Shown: positions 7,607 through 15,837 of the stretch, one piece after another
How the letters are laid out: the number at the start of each line of letters is the position of its first letter
Numbering within the stretch: the stretch's first letter is position 1
Origin: Tannerella sp.
GTDB lineage: Bacteria; Bacteroidota; Bacteroidia; Bacteroidales; Tannerellaceae
Direction of reading: 5' to 3'
NCBI GenBank assembly: GCA_031268395.1
Contig: JAIRXI010000397.1
Span: 1 to 17,470 of the forward strand
Length of the DNA: 17,470 nt
Notes under the pieces: generated by a model
What the model saw: only the letters and a program-made list of their open reading frames with translations
The model's database searches: none
Told to the model about the DNA's origin: nothing
Made by a program: the position numbers and the translations under genes

Positions 7607-8269
7607 ATGAACGATTTTGAAAAATATGCAACAAAGCATCTGGGAATGAGCCATACGGCATTGGACAGCTATATGAATATCACCAGTAACTGGATATCTC
7701 CGACCATTATTGAAGAACGTCAGTTGAATGTGGCGCAGATGGATGTGTTTTCACGGCTGATGATGGACCGTATCATTTTTCTGGGCACCCAGATTGACGA
7801 TTATACGGCCAACGTGATTCAGGCGCAACTGCTTTACCTGGATTCAAGCGATCCGGGCAAGAACATTTCGATTTATATCAACTCGCCCGGCGGCTCCGTA
7901 TATGCCGGATTGGGCATTTACGACACCATGCAGTTCATTGGCAGCAAGGTGTCGACCATCTGTACGGGGATTGCCGCGTCGATGGCTTCCGTATTGCTGG
8001 TGGCCGGAGAAAAAGGCATGCGTTTCGGTCTGAAACATGCGCGGGTGATGATTCACCAGCCGCTGGGAGGGATGCAGGGACAGGCTTCCGATATGGAAAT
8101 TACCGTGCGACAGATTTTGAAGGTAAAGGAAGAGCTGTACAATATCATTGCCCTTCACTCCGGAAAGCCGTACGAACAAATCGAAAAAGACAGTGACCGC
8201 GATTACTGGATGGGTTCGGAAGAAGCCCGGGACTACGGAATGATCGACGAAGTAATGATCCGGAAATAA
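7607..8269 (+). CDS. clpP: ATP-dependent Clp protease proteolytic subunit
   Basis: This serine peptidase forms the two stacked heptamer rings of ClpXP. From ATG 7607 it has 220 residues, and the start MNDFEKYATKHLGM resembles Bacteroidales ClpP N-termini. The catalytic triad is Ser125 in GIAASMAS, His150 in ARVMIHQP and Asp199 in DSDRDYW. The oligomer and substrate-groove motifs YINSPGGSVYAGLGIYDTM and the C-terminal GMIDEV are intact. The frame is open back to ATG 7547, but those 20 codons start inside the leader hairpin and are Lys/Tyr-rich without family likeness, so they are excluded. A strong promoter lies just upstream at 7492-7524. clpX follows after 12 nt, clearly co-transcribed. Confidence 0.97.
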   Translation: MNDFEKYATKHLGMSHTALDSYMNITSNWISPTIIEERQLNVAQMDVFSRLMMDRIIFLGTQIDDYTANVIQAQLLYLDSSDPGKNISIYINSPGGSVYAGLGIYDTMQFIGSKVSTICTGIAASMASVLLVAGEKGMRFGLKHARVMIHQPLGGMQGQASDMEITVRQILKVKEELYNIIALHSGKPYEQIEKDSDRDYWMGSEEARDYGMIDEVMIRK

Positions 8270-8281
8270 GACAGGAAAAAT

Positions 8282-9511
8282 ATGGCAAAAACAGAAGAAA
8301 CATGCGCGTTCTGCGGGAAAAGCCGGCGTAATGTCAATGTCCTGATTACCGGCCTTTTCAGCGCCATCTGTGACGATTGTGTCCGGCAGGCGTACGACGT
8401 CCTCAACGAAAACCAGCCCAAAAGCGGACGCGCATTCCTGCCAAACAAACAGGAATTGCCTAAGCCTAAGGATATCAAGGATTTTTTAGACCTGTACGTA
8501 ATTGGTCAGGACGAGGCAAAACGTTATCTGGCGGTTTCGGTCTACAACCATTACAAGCGGCTGATGCAGCGGATCACGAAAGAAGATGTGGAGATTGAAA
8601 AATCCAACATCATCATGGTCGGTGCTACCGGTACGGGAAAAACGCTGCTGGCTCGCACGATTGCAAAAAAACTGCATGTGCCGTTCTGCATCGTCGATGC
8701 GACCGTTTTGACGGAAGCCGGTTACGTGGGCGAAGATATCGAAAGCATCCTGACCCGCCTGCTGCAAGTTGCCGACTACGACGTGGAAGCCGCACAGCGG
8801 GGCATTGTTTTCATTGATGAACTCGACAAAATAGCCCGCAAGGGCGACAATCCTTCCATCACGCGCGACGTGAGCGGAGAAGGCGTCCAGCAGGGGTTGC
8901 TGAAATTGCTGGAAGGCTCGATTGTGAACGTGCCACCCCAGGGCGGACGCAAACATCCCGAACAGCGGATGATTCCGGTAGATACGCACAACATCCTGTT
9001 TATCTGCGGCGGCGCGTTTGACGGGATCGAAAAGAAGATTGCTCAGCGACTGAATACCCGCGTAATCGGCTACGTCGCCAGCAAGGAAACAGCCATTGTC
9101 GACCGCGAAAATTTATTGCAATACATCACGCCTGCCGATCTGAAAACCTTTGGCCTGATTCCCGAAATTATCGGCCGTCTGCCGATTCTGACTTATTTGG
9201 AGCCGTTAGACCGTTCGGCGCTCCGTAAGATATTGACGGAACCTAAAAATTCCATTATCAAACAATACGTCAAACTGTTCGAGATGGACCAGATTAAACT
9301 GACTTTCGACGAAGAAGTGTATGAATACATCGTGGACAAGGCCATTGAGCTGAAACTGGGTGCACGCGGACTTCGTTCGATTGTGGAGACCATCATGATG
9401 GATGCCATGTACCAAATGCCGTCGGACAGCGTAAAAAGCTTGACTGTCACATTGGATTATGCAAAAGAGAAACTGGAGGGAACCGATATAAACCGGTTAC
9501 AGATAGCATGA
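8282..9511 (+). CDS. clpX: ATP-dependent Clp protease ATP-binding subunit ClpX
   Basis: This AAA+ unfoldase recognises tagged or native substrates, unfolds them with ATP and feeds them to ClpP. It has 409 residues, a normal length. The N-terminal zinc-binding domain has Cys8, Cys11, Cys30 and Cys33. The AAA+ core has Walker A GATGTGKT (114-121), the pore loop GYVG (147-150), Walker B IVFIDE (175-180) and sensor 2 GARGLRS (360-366). The ClpP-docking loop reads IGY (262-264) where E. coli has IGF, a conservative aromatic change. Walker A has Ala in place of the more common Pro at its second position; the Lys-Thr that bind nucleotide are kept. It is co-transcribed with clpP, and recQ begins 25 nt downstream. 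Confidence 0.98.
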   Translation: MAKTEETCAFCGKSRRNVNVLITGLFSAICDDCVRQAYDVLNENQPKSGRAFLPNKQELPKPKDIKDFLDLYVIGQDEAKRYLAVSVYNHYKRLMQRITKEDVEIEKSNIIMVGATGTGKTLLARTIAKKLHVPFCIVDATVLTEAGYVGEDIESILTRLLQVADYDVEAAQRGIVFIDELDKIARKGDNPSITRDVSGEGVQQGLLKLLEGSIVNVPPQGGRKHPEQRMIPVDTHNILFICGGAFDGIEKKIAQRLNTRVIGYVASKETAIVDRENLLQYITPADLKTFGLIPEIIGRLPILTYLEPLDRSALRKILTEPKNSIIKQYVKLFEMDQIKLTFDEEVYEYIVDKAIELKLGARGLRSIVETIMMDAMYQMPSDSVKSLTVTLDYAKEKLEGTDINRLQIA

Positions 9512-9536
9512 CAGTAAAAAGAAGCATGGTTGAATT

Positions 9537-11714
9537 ATGAAACAGGACATAACAGAAGCCCTGAAATTTCATTTTGGATTCGACAAATTCAAAGGGAATC
9601 AGAAAGCAATCGTAGAAAACGTACTTGCCGGAAAAGATACGCTTGTGTTGATGCCGACCGGAGGAGGGAAATCGCTTTGCTATCAGTTGCCTTCGCTGAT
9701 GATGGAAGGCACTGCGCTGGTGATTTCGCCGCTGATCGCATTGATGAAAAACCAGGTCGACTCCATGCGCAACTTCAGCGAAGAAGACGGCGTAGCTCAC
9801 TTCATCAACTCGTCGCTCAACAGGGCGGCCATCGACGCGGTTAAACAGGACATTCTTTCCGGTCGCACAAAATTGCTGTATGTCGCTCCCGAATCGCTGA
9901 CAAAAGAAGAAAACATCGGATTTCTGCGGCAAGTGATTATCTCATTTTACGCGGTGGATGAAGCTCACTGTATCTCGGAATGGGGACACGATTTCCGGCC
10001 GGAATATCGCCGTATCCGACCGCTTATCAACGAGATCGGCAAACAGCCGGTAATTGCACTGACGGCTACAGCCACACCCAAGGTACAGCACGATATCCAA
10101 AAAAACCTGGGAATGATGGACGCAACCGTTTTCAAATCGTCTTTCAACCGTCCGAATCTTTACTACGAAGTCCGCTCGAAGGGAAACGACGTCGACCGCG
10201 AAATCATCAAGTACATTAAGAATCATGACGGCAAATCGGGCATTATCTACTGTCTGAGCCGCAAGAAAGTGGAAGAGTTTACCGGCATTCTGTGCGCAAA
10301 CGGCATCAAGGCGCTTCCCTACCACGCCGGAATGGATTCGCAAATGCGTTCGAACAATCAGGATGCCTTTCTGATGGAAGAGACGGATGTTATCGTGGCC
10401 ACGATTGCCTTCGGAATGGGAATCGACAAGCCGGACGTACGGTACGTCATCCACTACGATATTCCCAAAAGCCTCGAAGGATACTATCAGGAAACCGGAC
10501 GCGCCGGACGCGACGGGGGAGAAGGAAAATGCATTGCCTTTTATGCCAACAAAGACTTGCAGAAACTGGAAAAATTCCTGCAGGGCAAACCGGTTGTCGA
10601 ACAGGAGATCGGCAAGCAACTGCTGCTCGAAACGGCAGCCTATGCCGAAACGGCCGTCTGCCGCCGGAAGGTATTACTCCACTATTTCGGAGAAGAATAT
10701 ACGGAAGACAACTGCGGGAGTTGTGACAACTGTTTGAATCCGAAGATACTGATTGAGGCGAAAGACTTGCTGCTCACGGTACTGGAATCCATTGAGGCCT
10801 TGAAGGAAAAATACAAGACCGATTACATGGTCAACTTGCTGATGGGATTTGAAACGTCGGAAATCATCTCTTACAAGCACAACGAGCTGGAGTTTTTCGG
10901 CATTGGCCAGGAAGAAGACGAAAGAACGTGGAACGCTGTCATTCGCCAGGCGCAGATTGCCGGCTATCTGGCCAAAGACATTGAAAACTACGGTTTATTG
11001 AAGATTACCGCCAATGGGAAAATGTTCATAAAAAAACCTGTTTCCTTCAAAATCGTCAAGGACAATGAGTTCGACGAAGACGAAAGTAGCGAAACCCCGT
11101 TGCGGGGCGGTGGTTCGTGCGCGGCAGATCCGGCATTGTATGCCATCATGAAGGATTTGCGCAAGAAACTTTCCAAACAACTGGAAGTGCCGCCATTCGT
11201 CATCTTTCAGGATCCTTCGCTGGAAGCAATGGCGACGACCTATCCCGTCACACTGGAAGACTTACAAAATATTCCGGGCGTTGGCGCCGGCAAAGCCAAA
11301 CGCTACGGTTCCGAATTTATCGCAATTATCAGAAAATACGTGGAAGAGAATGAAATTGAACGGCCGGAAGACATGCGTGTCCGTACGGTAGCCAACAAAT
11401 CCAAACTCAAAGTATGGATTGTGCAAAGCATTGACCGCAAGATTGCACTGGATGACATCGCCATCTCCAAAGGGCTGGAGTTTGACGAATTGCTGGATGA
11501 AATAGAAGCCATTGTCTATTCGGGAACGCGAATAAACATTGACTATTTCATCAATGAAGCCATGGACGAAGATCATATTCTGGATATCTATGCCTATTTC
11601 AAAGAGTCGGAAACCGACAGACTGGAAAAAGCCATCAAAGAGCTGGGCAGCGACTATACGGAAGAAGAGATTCGTTTGATACGTATCAAATTCCTGTCCG
11701 AGCTGGCCAATTGA
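9537..11714 (+). CDS. recQ: ATP-dependent DNA helicase RecQ
   Basis: This 3'-5' DNA helicase takes part in recombinational repair and restart of stalled forks. Superfamily 2 motifs are intact: motif I TGGGKS (41-46), DEAH (141-144) followed by the aromatic loop CISEWGHDFRPEY, motif III TATATP, and motif VI QETGRAGRDG (318-327). The RecQ zinc site uses Cys375, Cys393, Cys396 and Cys399. A winged-helix region follows, then an HRDC domain (about 531-605, with PGVGAGKAKRYG). Residues about 615-725 form an acidic helical extension like the helix-turn-helix tails seen in longer RecQ proteins; with 725 residues it is over 100 longer than E. coli RecQ (about 610). It lies 25 nt after clpX, so it is probably read from the clpP promoter. 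Confidence 0.97.
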   Translation: MKQDITEALKFHFGFDKFKGNQKAIVENVLAGKDTLVLMPTGGGKSLCYQLPSLMMEGTALVISPLIALMKNQVDSMRNFSEEDGVAHFINSSLNRAAIDAVKQDILSGRTKLLYVAPESLTKEENIGFLRQVIISFYAVDEAHCISEWGHDFRPEYRRIRPLINEIGKQPVIALTATATPKVQHDIQKNLGMMDATVFKSSFNRPNLYYEVRSKGNDVDREIIKYIKNHDGKSGIIYCLSRKKVEEFTGILCANGIKALPYHAGMDSQMRSNNQDAFLMEETDVIVATIAFGMGIDKPDVRYVIHYDIPKSLEGYYQETGRAGRDGGEGKCIAFYANKDLQKLEKFLQGKPVVEQEIGKQLLLETAAYAETAVCRRKVLLHYFGEEYTEDNCGSCDNCLNPKILIEAKDLLLTVLESIEALKEKYKTDYMVNLLMGFETSEIISYKHNELEFFGIGQEEDERTWNAVIRQAQIAGYLAKDIENYGLLKITANGKMFIKKPVSFKIVKDNEFDEDESSETPLRGGGSCAADPALYAIMKDLRKKLSKQLEVPPFVIFQDPSLEAMATTYPVTLEDLQNIPGVGAGKAKRYGSEFIAIIRKYVEENEIERPEDMRVRTVANKSKLKVWIVQSIDRKIALDDIAISKGLEFDELLDEIEAIVYSGTRINIDYFINEAMDEDHILDIYAYFKESETDRLEKAIKELGSDYTEEEIRLIRIKFLSELAN

Positions 11715-11723
11715 TTTTTTTTT
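11685..11723 (+). terminator. Possible terminator at the end of recQ
   Basis: ATCAA (11685-11689) can pair with TTGAT (11711-11715), extended by TT/AA past a bulge, and the second arm runs into nine T residues (11715-11723). The stem is weak and lies partly inside the coding end. Together with the 90-nt gap it suggests that the foldase genes downstream form another unit. Confidence 0.3.
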
Positions 11724-11755
11724 GAAGCCGGCACATAATAAAAGGTGAATTTTTG
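11721..11755 (+). promoter_or_regulatory. Weak promoter candidate for the foldase-OstA gene cluster
   Basis: TTTG (11721-11724) and AATTTTTG (11748-11755) are 23 nt apart. The second box is one base from TAnnTTTG and the spacing is slightly long. It is the best candidate in the 90-nt gap before the first foldase gene. Read-through from recQ is the alternative. Confidence 0.25.
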
Positions 11756-11804
11756 AGTTATACGTTAGATAAGGAATAAACATGTATTATAAAAAGAACT
11801 GATA

Positions 11805-13406
11805 ATGAAAAAGATTTTAGTATTCGTAATTTTAGGACTGAATTTTTATTTTGCGTATTCAAAAGAGAATGATCCTGTGGTAATGACGGTTGCAGGAAAG
11901 GACATCCCGCTTTCGGAGTTTCTTTTTCTGGCACAGAAGGACAGCAGTGTAGACTTGCTGGACAAAAAATCATTGGAGGACTATGTGACACTCTTTAAAA
12001 ATTTCAAACTGAAAGTAGCAGAAGCTGAATCTTTAAGCATAGATCAAACCTATGCATTTGAAGACGAACTCAATAACTACCAGACACAATTGAAAGCCAG
12101 TTATCTTTCCGACAAGGAAGGAGAAGCCCGGGCGCTCAACGAAGTGTATGAGCGAAATAACGAGATCGTCTCAGTCAGTCACATCCTGTTTCCGTTACCA
12201 GCCCAGAGCATCTCGAAAGATACGCTGGCCGGCTATAACAAAGCGTATGAGGTTTACAAACGAATTGCGAACGGAGAAGATTTTGACGCCGTCGGCCAGT
12301 CGCTGGCTGCGGAAGAAAATTCAGGTACGGTCTATGAAACGATCGACTATCTGTATCCGCTGAAGGCTTACAAGGCATTTGAAGACGCGGCTTATTCCTT
12401 GCCGGTCGGCGTCGTTTCCACACCGGTACGTACAGCCTTCGGCTTTCATCTGATGCGCGTCAACAGGCGGATTCCGAATCCGGGAAAAATACAGGTCGCC
12501 CATATCCTGATTGCCGAACCGCCGGAAAGCGCCGGCCCCAAAGACGTGCTCGAAAAGATGTTCATGGACAAAGTGAACGAAGTCTATGAAAAGGCAAAGA
12601 GCGGAGAAGATTTTGCCGCACTGGTACATACCTATTCGGCAGACGACAAGAGCAATACACAGGAAGGCGTTTTGCCCTATTTCGGTCTGGGCGAAATGAT
12701 CCGACCCTTTGAACAGGCCGCATTCACCCTGAAGACGCCAGGCGAAATTTCCGAACCGGTGCGCACCCGGCTGGGCTATCATATCATCAAACTCCTGAAC
12801 CGGAAAGAGCGCGTGCCGTTTGAAGAAATGGAACGCGGGATGTACATCACCATGAAGCAGGGAGAACGCAATTTCGACCTGTATAAAAGTTTTGAGGAAC
12901 GCCAGAAAGCCAAATTCGGCTATGTCCTCAACCAGGACGCTTATGACGACCTGCAGCGCCTCTGCGACAAGTATTTCCCGACCGACACAGCTTTTTACAA
13001 TGAGGCACGCATGATGATGAAAACCCTCATGCACATGGACACGATGGATTTTCCCCAGTATGAATTTGCCGAATACCTCAGACTTTATCCCTTTTCGACC
13101 AAAACCTATTCGGGCGATTTCCTGAACGAGGTTTACCGGCTGTTTATCCGCGACATCGTCACCGAACTGGAAAAAAGAACACTGGACGAACGGCATCCCG
13201 AATTTAACCAGCTGGTAAAGGAATATCACGACGGCATCCTGCTGTTCGAAATAAGCAATCAGCGGGTGTGGAACAAGCCTCTGGAAGAACAGGCACAGCT
13301 GGAAGCGGCCTGGATCCGGGAACTGAACGAAAAGTTCCCGGTCGAAATCAACTGGAAAGTGCTGAAGAATCTCAAAAAAATCATCCGGAAAACTCCCAGG
13401 AAATAA
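11805..13406 (+). CDS. Periplasmic PpiC-type peptidyl-prolyl isomerase with two parvulin domains
   Basis: This 533-residue exported foldase has a signal peptide at residues 1-19 (MKKILVFVILGLNFYFAYS). A SurA_N-like helical region follows (about 23-120). Two parvulin domains come next: the first (about 122-220) has VSHILF and FGFHLMRV, the second (about 229-332) has VAHILIAEP and LGYHIIKLL. Both keep the paired His-containing strands of the fold. A helical C-terminal region of about 190 residues (342-533) ends in a Lys-rich tail. Enzymes of this family help fold outer-membrane proteins in the periplasm. The next gene starts 12 nt downstream, so the two are co-transcribed. The gene differs from the SurA-like gene at 14293 by its long C-terminal region. 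Confidence 0.92.
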   Translation: MKKILVFVILGLNFYFAYSKENDPVVMTVAGKDIPLSEFLFLAQKDSSVDLLDKKSLEDYVTLFKNFKLKVAEAESLSIDQTYAFEDELNNYQTQLKASYLSDKEGEARALNEVYERNNEIVSVSHILFPLPAQSISKDTLAGYNKAYEVYKRIANGEDFDAVGQSLAAEENSGTVYETIDYLYPLKAYKAFEDAAYSLPVGVVSTPVRTAFGFHLMRVNRRIPNPGKIQVAHILIAEPPESAGPKDVLEKMFMDKVNEVYEKAKSGEDFAALVHTYSADDKSNTQEGVLPYFGLGEMIRPFEQAAFTLKTPGEISEPVRTRLGYHIIKLLNRKERVPFEEMERGMYITMKQGERNFDLYKSFEERQKAKFGYVLNQDAYDDLQRLCDKYFPTDTAFYNEARMMMKTLMHMDTMDFPQYEFAEYLRLYPFSTKTYSGDFLNEVYRLFIRDIVTELEKRTLDERHPEFNQLVKEYHDGILLFEISNQRVWNKPLEEQAQLEAAWIRELNEKFPVEINWKVLKNLKKIIRKTPRK

Positions 13407-13418
13407 ATCTGCCCGGAG

Positions 13419-14288
13419 ATGATGCGAACCATCGTTTTCTTCCTTGCCGTATGTTTGCTGCATGCTTGTCGCCGCCCCCCGGAAACCGTCGGTTCGGACG
13501 TGGTAGTTAAGGTGAACGGACAGACACTGACCCGAAGTGAAGTGGAATATTTCATACCGAATGGGACACCACACGCAGACAGCCTGCTGATTGCAGAGCA
13601 TTACGTGACCAAATGGGTGAAAGACCAGTTGACGTATGAAGCAGCCAAACGGAATATCGGCAATGGAGATGCGGACATCAACCGCCTGGTAGAAGAATAC
13701 CGGCGTTCCCTGCTTACACATCGCTATCAGGAAAACCTGATCCGTACCAGACTGGCTTCCGAAATCCCGGAAGAAGAGAAGCAGGTTTTTTATCGGGAGA
13801 ATCCGAAAAAGTTTATTTTGAGCGGCGATGTGATCAGAGGGCTGTTTCTAATGGCACCGGTTGATGCACCCGGACTGGAAGACATCCGGAAAAAATACCG
13901 CAGGAGCGAACTGGATGTAGTGGAAGAGATAGAAAAGTTCAGTATCCAGAACGCCGTCATGTACGAGTATTTTTATGACAGGTGGGTCGATTTCGACAAA
14001 ATGCTGAGCAAGATACCGGTATCTGTCCCGAACACGTCGCAGTATCTGAAAACAAAACAGTTCATCGAAGTGTCGGACAGTTTATACTGCTATCTGCTCA
14101 ATATCTCCGAATATGTACTTTCCGGAAATGTGGCGCCGTATGAATATGCCGTTCCACAGATTCGGGAATTAGTGATAAACAAGAAGAAGATTGAATTTCT
14201 AAAAAATACGGAAGATGAATTATATCGAGATGCTGTCCGGAAAGGGCAGGTCGTTTTTTATGCAAATCAGGAACCGGATGCAAAGTAG
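13419..14288 (+). CDS. SurA_N-like foldase-related lipoprotein without a recognisable parvulin domain
   Basis: This 289-residue protein starts with a short lipoprotein signal; the lipobox LHAC places the lipidated cysteine at residue 17. The start of the mature part (VVVKVNGQTLTRSEVEYF) is the typical opening of SurA/PpiC chaperone domains. The middle part shows neither the HIL nor the G-HII strand pairs that mark parvulin domains in its two neighbours; VIRGLFLMAP (near 143-152) may be a decayed first strand. The C-terminal helices (about 240-280) resemble the returning SurA chaperone helix. It is therefore probably a membrane-anchored chaperone or a partner of the adjacent foldases without isomerase activity. 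ATG 13422 is an equally possible start. The SurA-like gene follows after 4 nt. Confidence 0.85.
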   Translation: MMRTIVFFLAVCLLHACRRPPETVGSDVVVKVNGQTLTRSEVEYFIPNGTPHADSLLIAEHYVTKWVKDQLTYEAAKRNIGNGDADINRLVEEYRRSLLTHRYQENLIRTRLASEIPEEEKQVFYRENPKKFILSGDVIRGLFLMAPVDAPGLEDIRKKYRRSELDVVEEIEKFSIQNAVMYEYFYDRWVDFDKMLSKIPVSVPNTSQYLKTKQFIEVSDSLYCYLLNISEYVLSGNVAPYEYAVPQIRELVINKKKIEFLKNTEDELYRDAVRKGQVVFYANQEPDAK

Positions 14289-14292
14289 GACG

Positions 14293-15825
14293 ATGAAACG
14301 GGCAGGCCTGTTTATGCTATTGCTGGTCTGTAACCTGGGCCTGGTCAGGGGACAGGACAATGTGATCGACGAAATTGTATGGATCGTCGGCGACGAAGCC
14401 ATTCTGCGTTCGGACATAGAATCGCAGCGCCTGCTGATGCAAAGCCAGCGAATGCGGTACGATACCGACCCGTACTGTTTCATCCCGGAACAGATTGCCA
14501 TCCAGAAACTCTACCTGAACCAGGCCAAACTCGACAGTATAGACGTGGAAGAAGGGCAGGTCATCCGCATGGTAGACCAGTATATCAACGCCGACATCAA
14601 CCGCATCGGTTCGCGGGAAAAACTGGAAGAATACTTCAACATGAAACTGTCCCAAATCAAGGAAATACGCAAAACGATGATACGCGAACAGCAGATCGTG
14701 CAGAAAATGCAGCAACAGTTGATCGGCGACGTCAAGCTCACACCCTCGGAAGTACGCAGTTATTTCCGGAACATTTCCCAAGACAGCCTGCCCATGATTC
14801 CGACCACGGTCGAAGTACAGATCCTCACCCTGGAACCGAAGATTCCCCTGGAAGAAATCGACGCCATCAAGGAGCGGCTGAGAGATTTTACCGAACAGGT
14901 ACACAGCGGCAAAACGGAATTTTCAACGCTGGCGATCATGTATTCCGAAGATCCGGGATCAGCCTCGCGCGGAGGAGACATGGGATTCATGAGCAAGGGA
15001 AACCTGCTGCCCGAATTTGCCAATGTAGCCTTCAATATGACCGACCCGAAGCGGGTTTCCAATATTGTGGAAACGGAATACGGTTTTCACATCATCCAGT
15101 TGATTGAGAAACGCGGCGACCGCATCAATTGTCGCCACATTTTACTGCGACCGAGAGTGTCGGACAAAGAACTCGACGAAACTGCCACCCGGATGGATTC
15201 GCTGTACACGGACATTGTCGGGAACAAATTGACGTTTGAAGAAGCCGCCACCTACCTCTCCTACGACAAGGACACCCGCAACAACAAGGGGCTGATGGTC
15301 AACCAGCGGTATGAAAGCGCTCATGCAGGAACACCCAAATTCGAAATGGAAGAACTGCCACAGGAAGTAGGAAAAGTGGTCGACGGCATGCAGATCGGCG
15401 AAATATCCAAACCCTTCCGGATGGTGACCGACAAGCAGAAAGACGTAATCGCCATAGTCAAACTGCGTGCCCGGACGGTCAATCACAAAGCCAATCTGGC
15501 CGACGACTATCAGGCACTCAAGGCCCTGGTGGAAGAACGGAAAAAGGAAGACCTGCTGAACACGTGGGTAGAGAAAAAACTCCATACAACCTATGTCCGC
15601 ATTGCGGAAGGCTGGCGCAACTGCGATTTCCAGTATCCCGGCTGGGTCAGGGACACTTCGGAAAACCTCCCCGGCAAGGAATGGACGCCACCCGTCACGG
15701 AAGACCGGAAAGAAAAAAAACGCGCGGAAAAGGAAGATCGGAAAAAGCAAAAAAACGAACGCCACAAAACACCCGGACAAAACGGACAGGACAAAACGCC
15801 CGGCGGAACAACCCCTTCCCTTTAA
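14293..15825 (+). CDS. surA: SurA-like periplasmic chaperone / peptidyl-prolyl isomerase
   Basis: From ATG 14293 the product has 510 residues and a clear signal peptide MKRAGLFMLLLVCNLGLVRG (1-20). The SurA N-domain opens with DEIVWIVGDEAILRSDIE (about 26-43). Parvulin domain 1 (about 172-273) has VEVQILTLEP, SRGGDMGF and YGFHIIQL. Parvulin domain 2 starts at CRHILLRP (280-287); its second half is diverged (DKQKDVIAIVKL). The protein would escort unfolded beta-barrel proteins to the BAM complex. The last 42 residues (codons 15697-15822) are a Lys/Arg/Glu-rich, then Gly/Pro/Thr-rich disordered tail. The frame is open back to ATG 14215, but that start would overlap the previous gene by 74 nt and bury the signal peptide. 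Two parvulin domains and the operon context support surA rather than ppiD. Confidence 0.9.
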   Translation: MKRAGLFMLLLVCNLGLVRGQDNVIDEIVWIVGDEAILRSDIESQRLLMQSQRMRYDTDPYCFIPEQIAIQKLYLNQAKLDSIDVEEGQVIRMVDQYINADINRIGSREKLEEYFNMKLSQIKEIRKTMIREQQIVQKMQQQLIGDVKLTPSEVRSYFRNISQDSLPMIPTTVEVQILTLEPKIPLEEIDAIKERLRDFTEQVHSGKTEFSTLAIMYSEDPGSASRGGDMGFMSKGNLLPEFANVAFNMTDPKRVSNIVETEYGFHIIQLIEKRGDRINCRHILLRPRVSDKELDETATRMDSLYTDIVGNKLTFEEAATYLSYDKDTRNNKGLMVNQRYESAHAGTPKFEMEELPQEVGKVVDGMQIGEISKPFRMVTDKQKDVIAIVKLRARTVNHKANLADDYQALKALVEERKKEDLLNTWVEKKLHTTYVRIAEGWRNCDFQYPGWVRDTSENLPGKEWTPPVTEDRKEKKRAEKEDRKKQKNERHKTPGQNGQDKTPGGTTPSL

Positions 15826-15837
15826 CCCTTTCCTCCC

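Noticed and set aside
9942..10619. 225-codon open frame on the minus strand inside recQ
   Set aside because: It lies antisense to the helicase motif core and shows no family features.
12321..13721. 466-codon open frame on the minus strand opposite the two-parvulin foldase gene
   Set aside because: The + strand frame has a signal peptide and two parvulin domains, while the minus frame is rich in His, Phe and Cys, lacks domain signs and spans the ends of two real genes. It is a codon-bias shadow.
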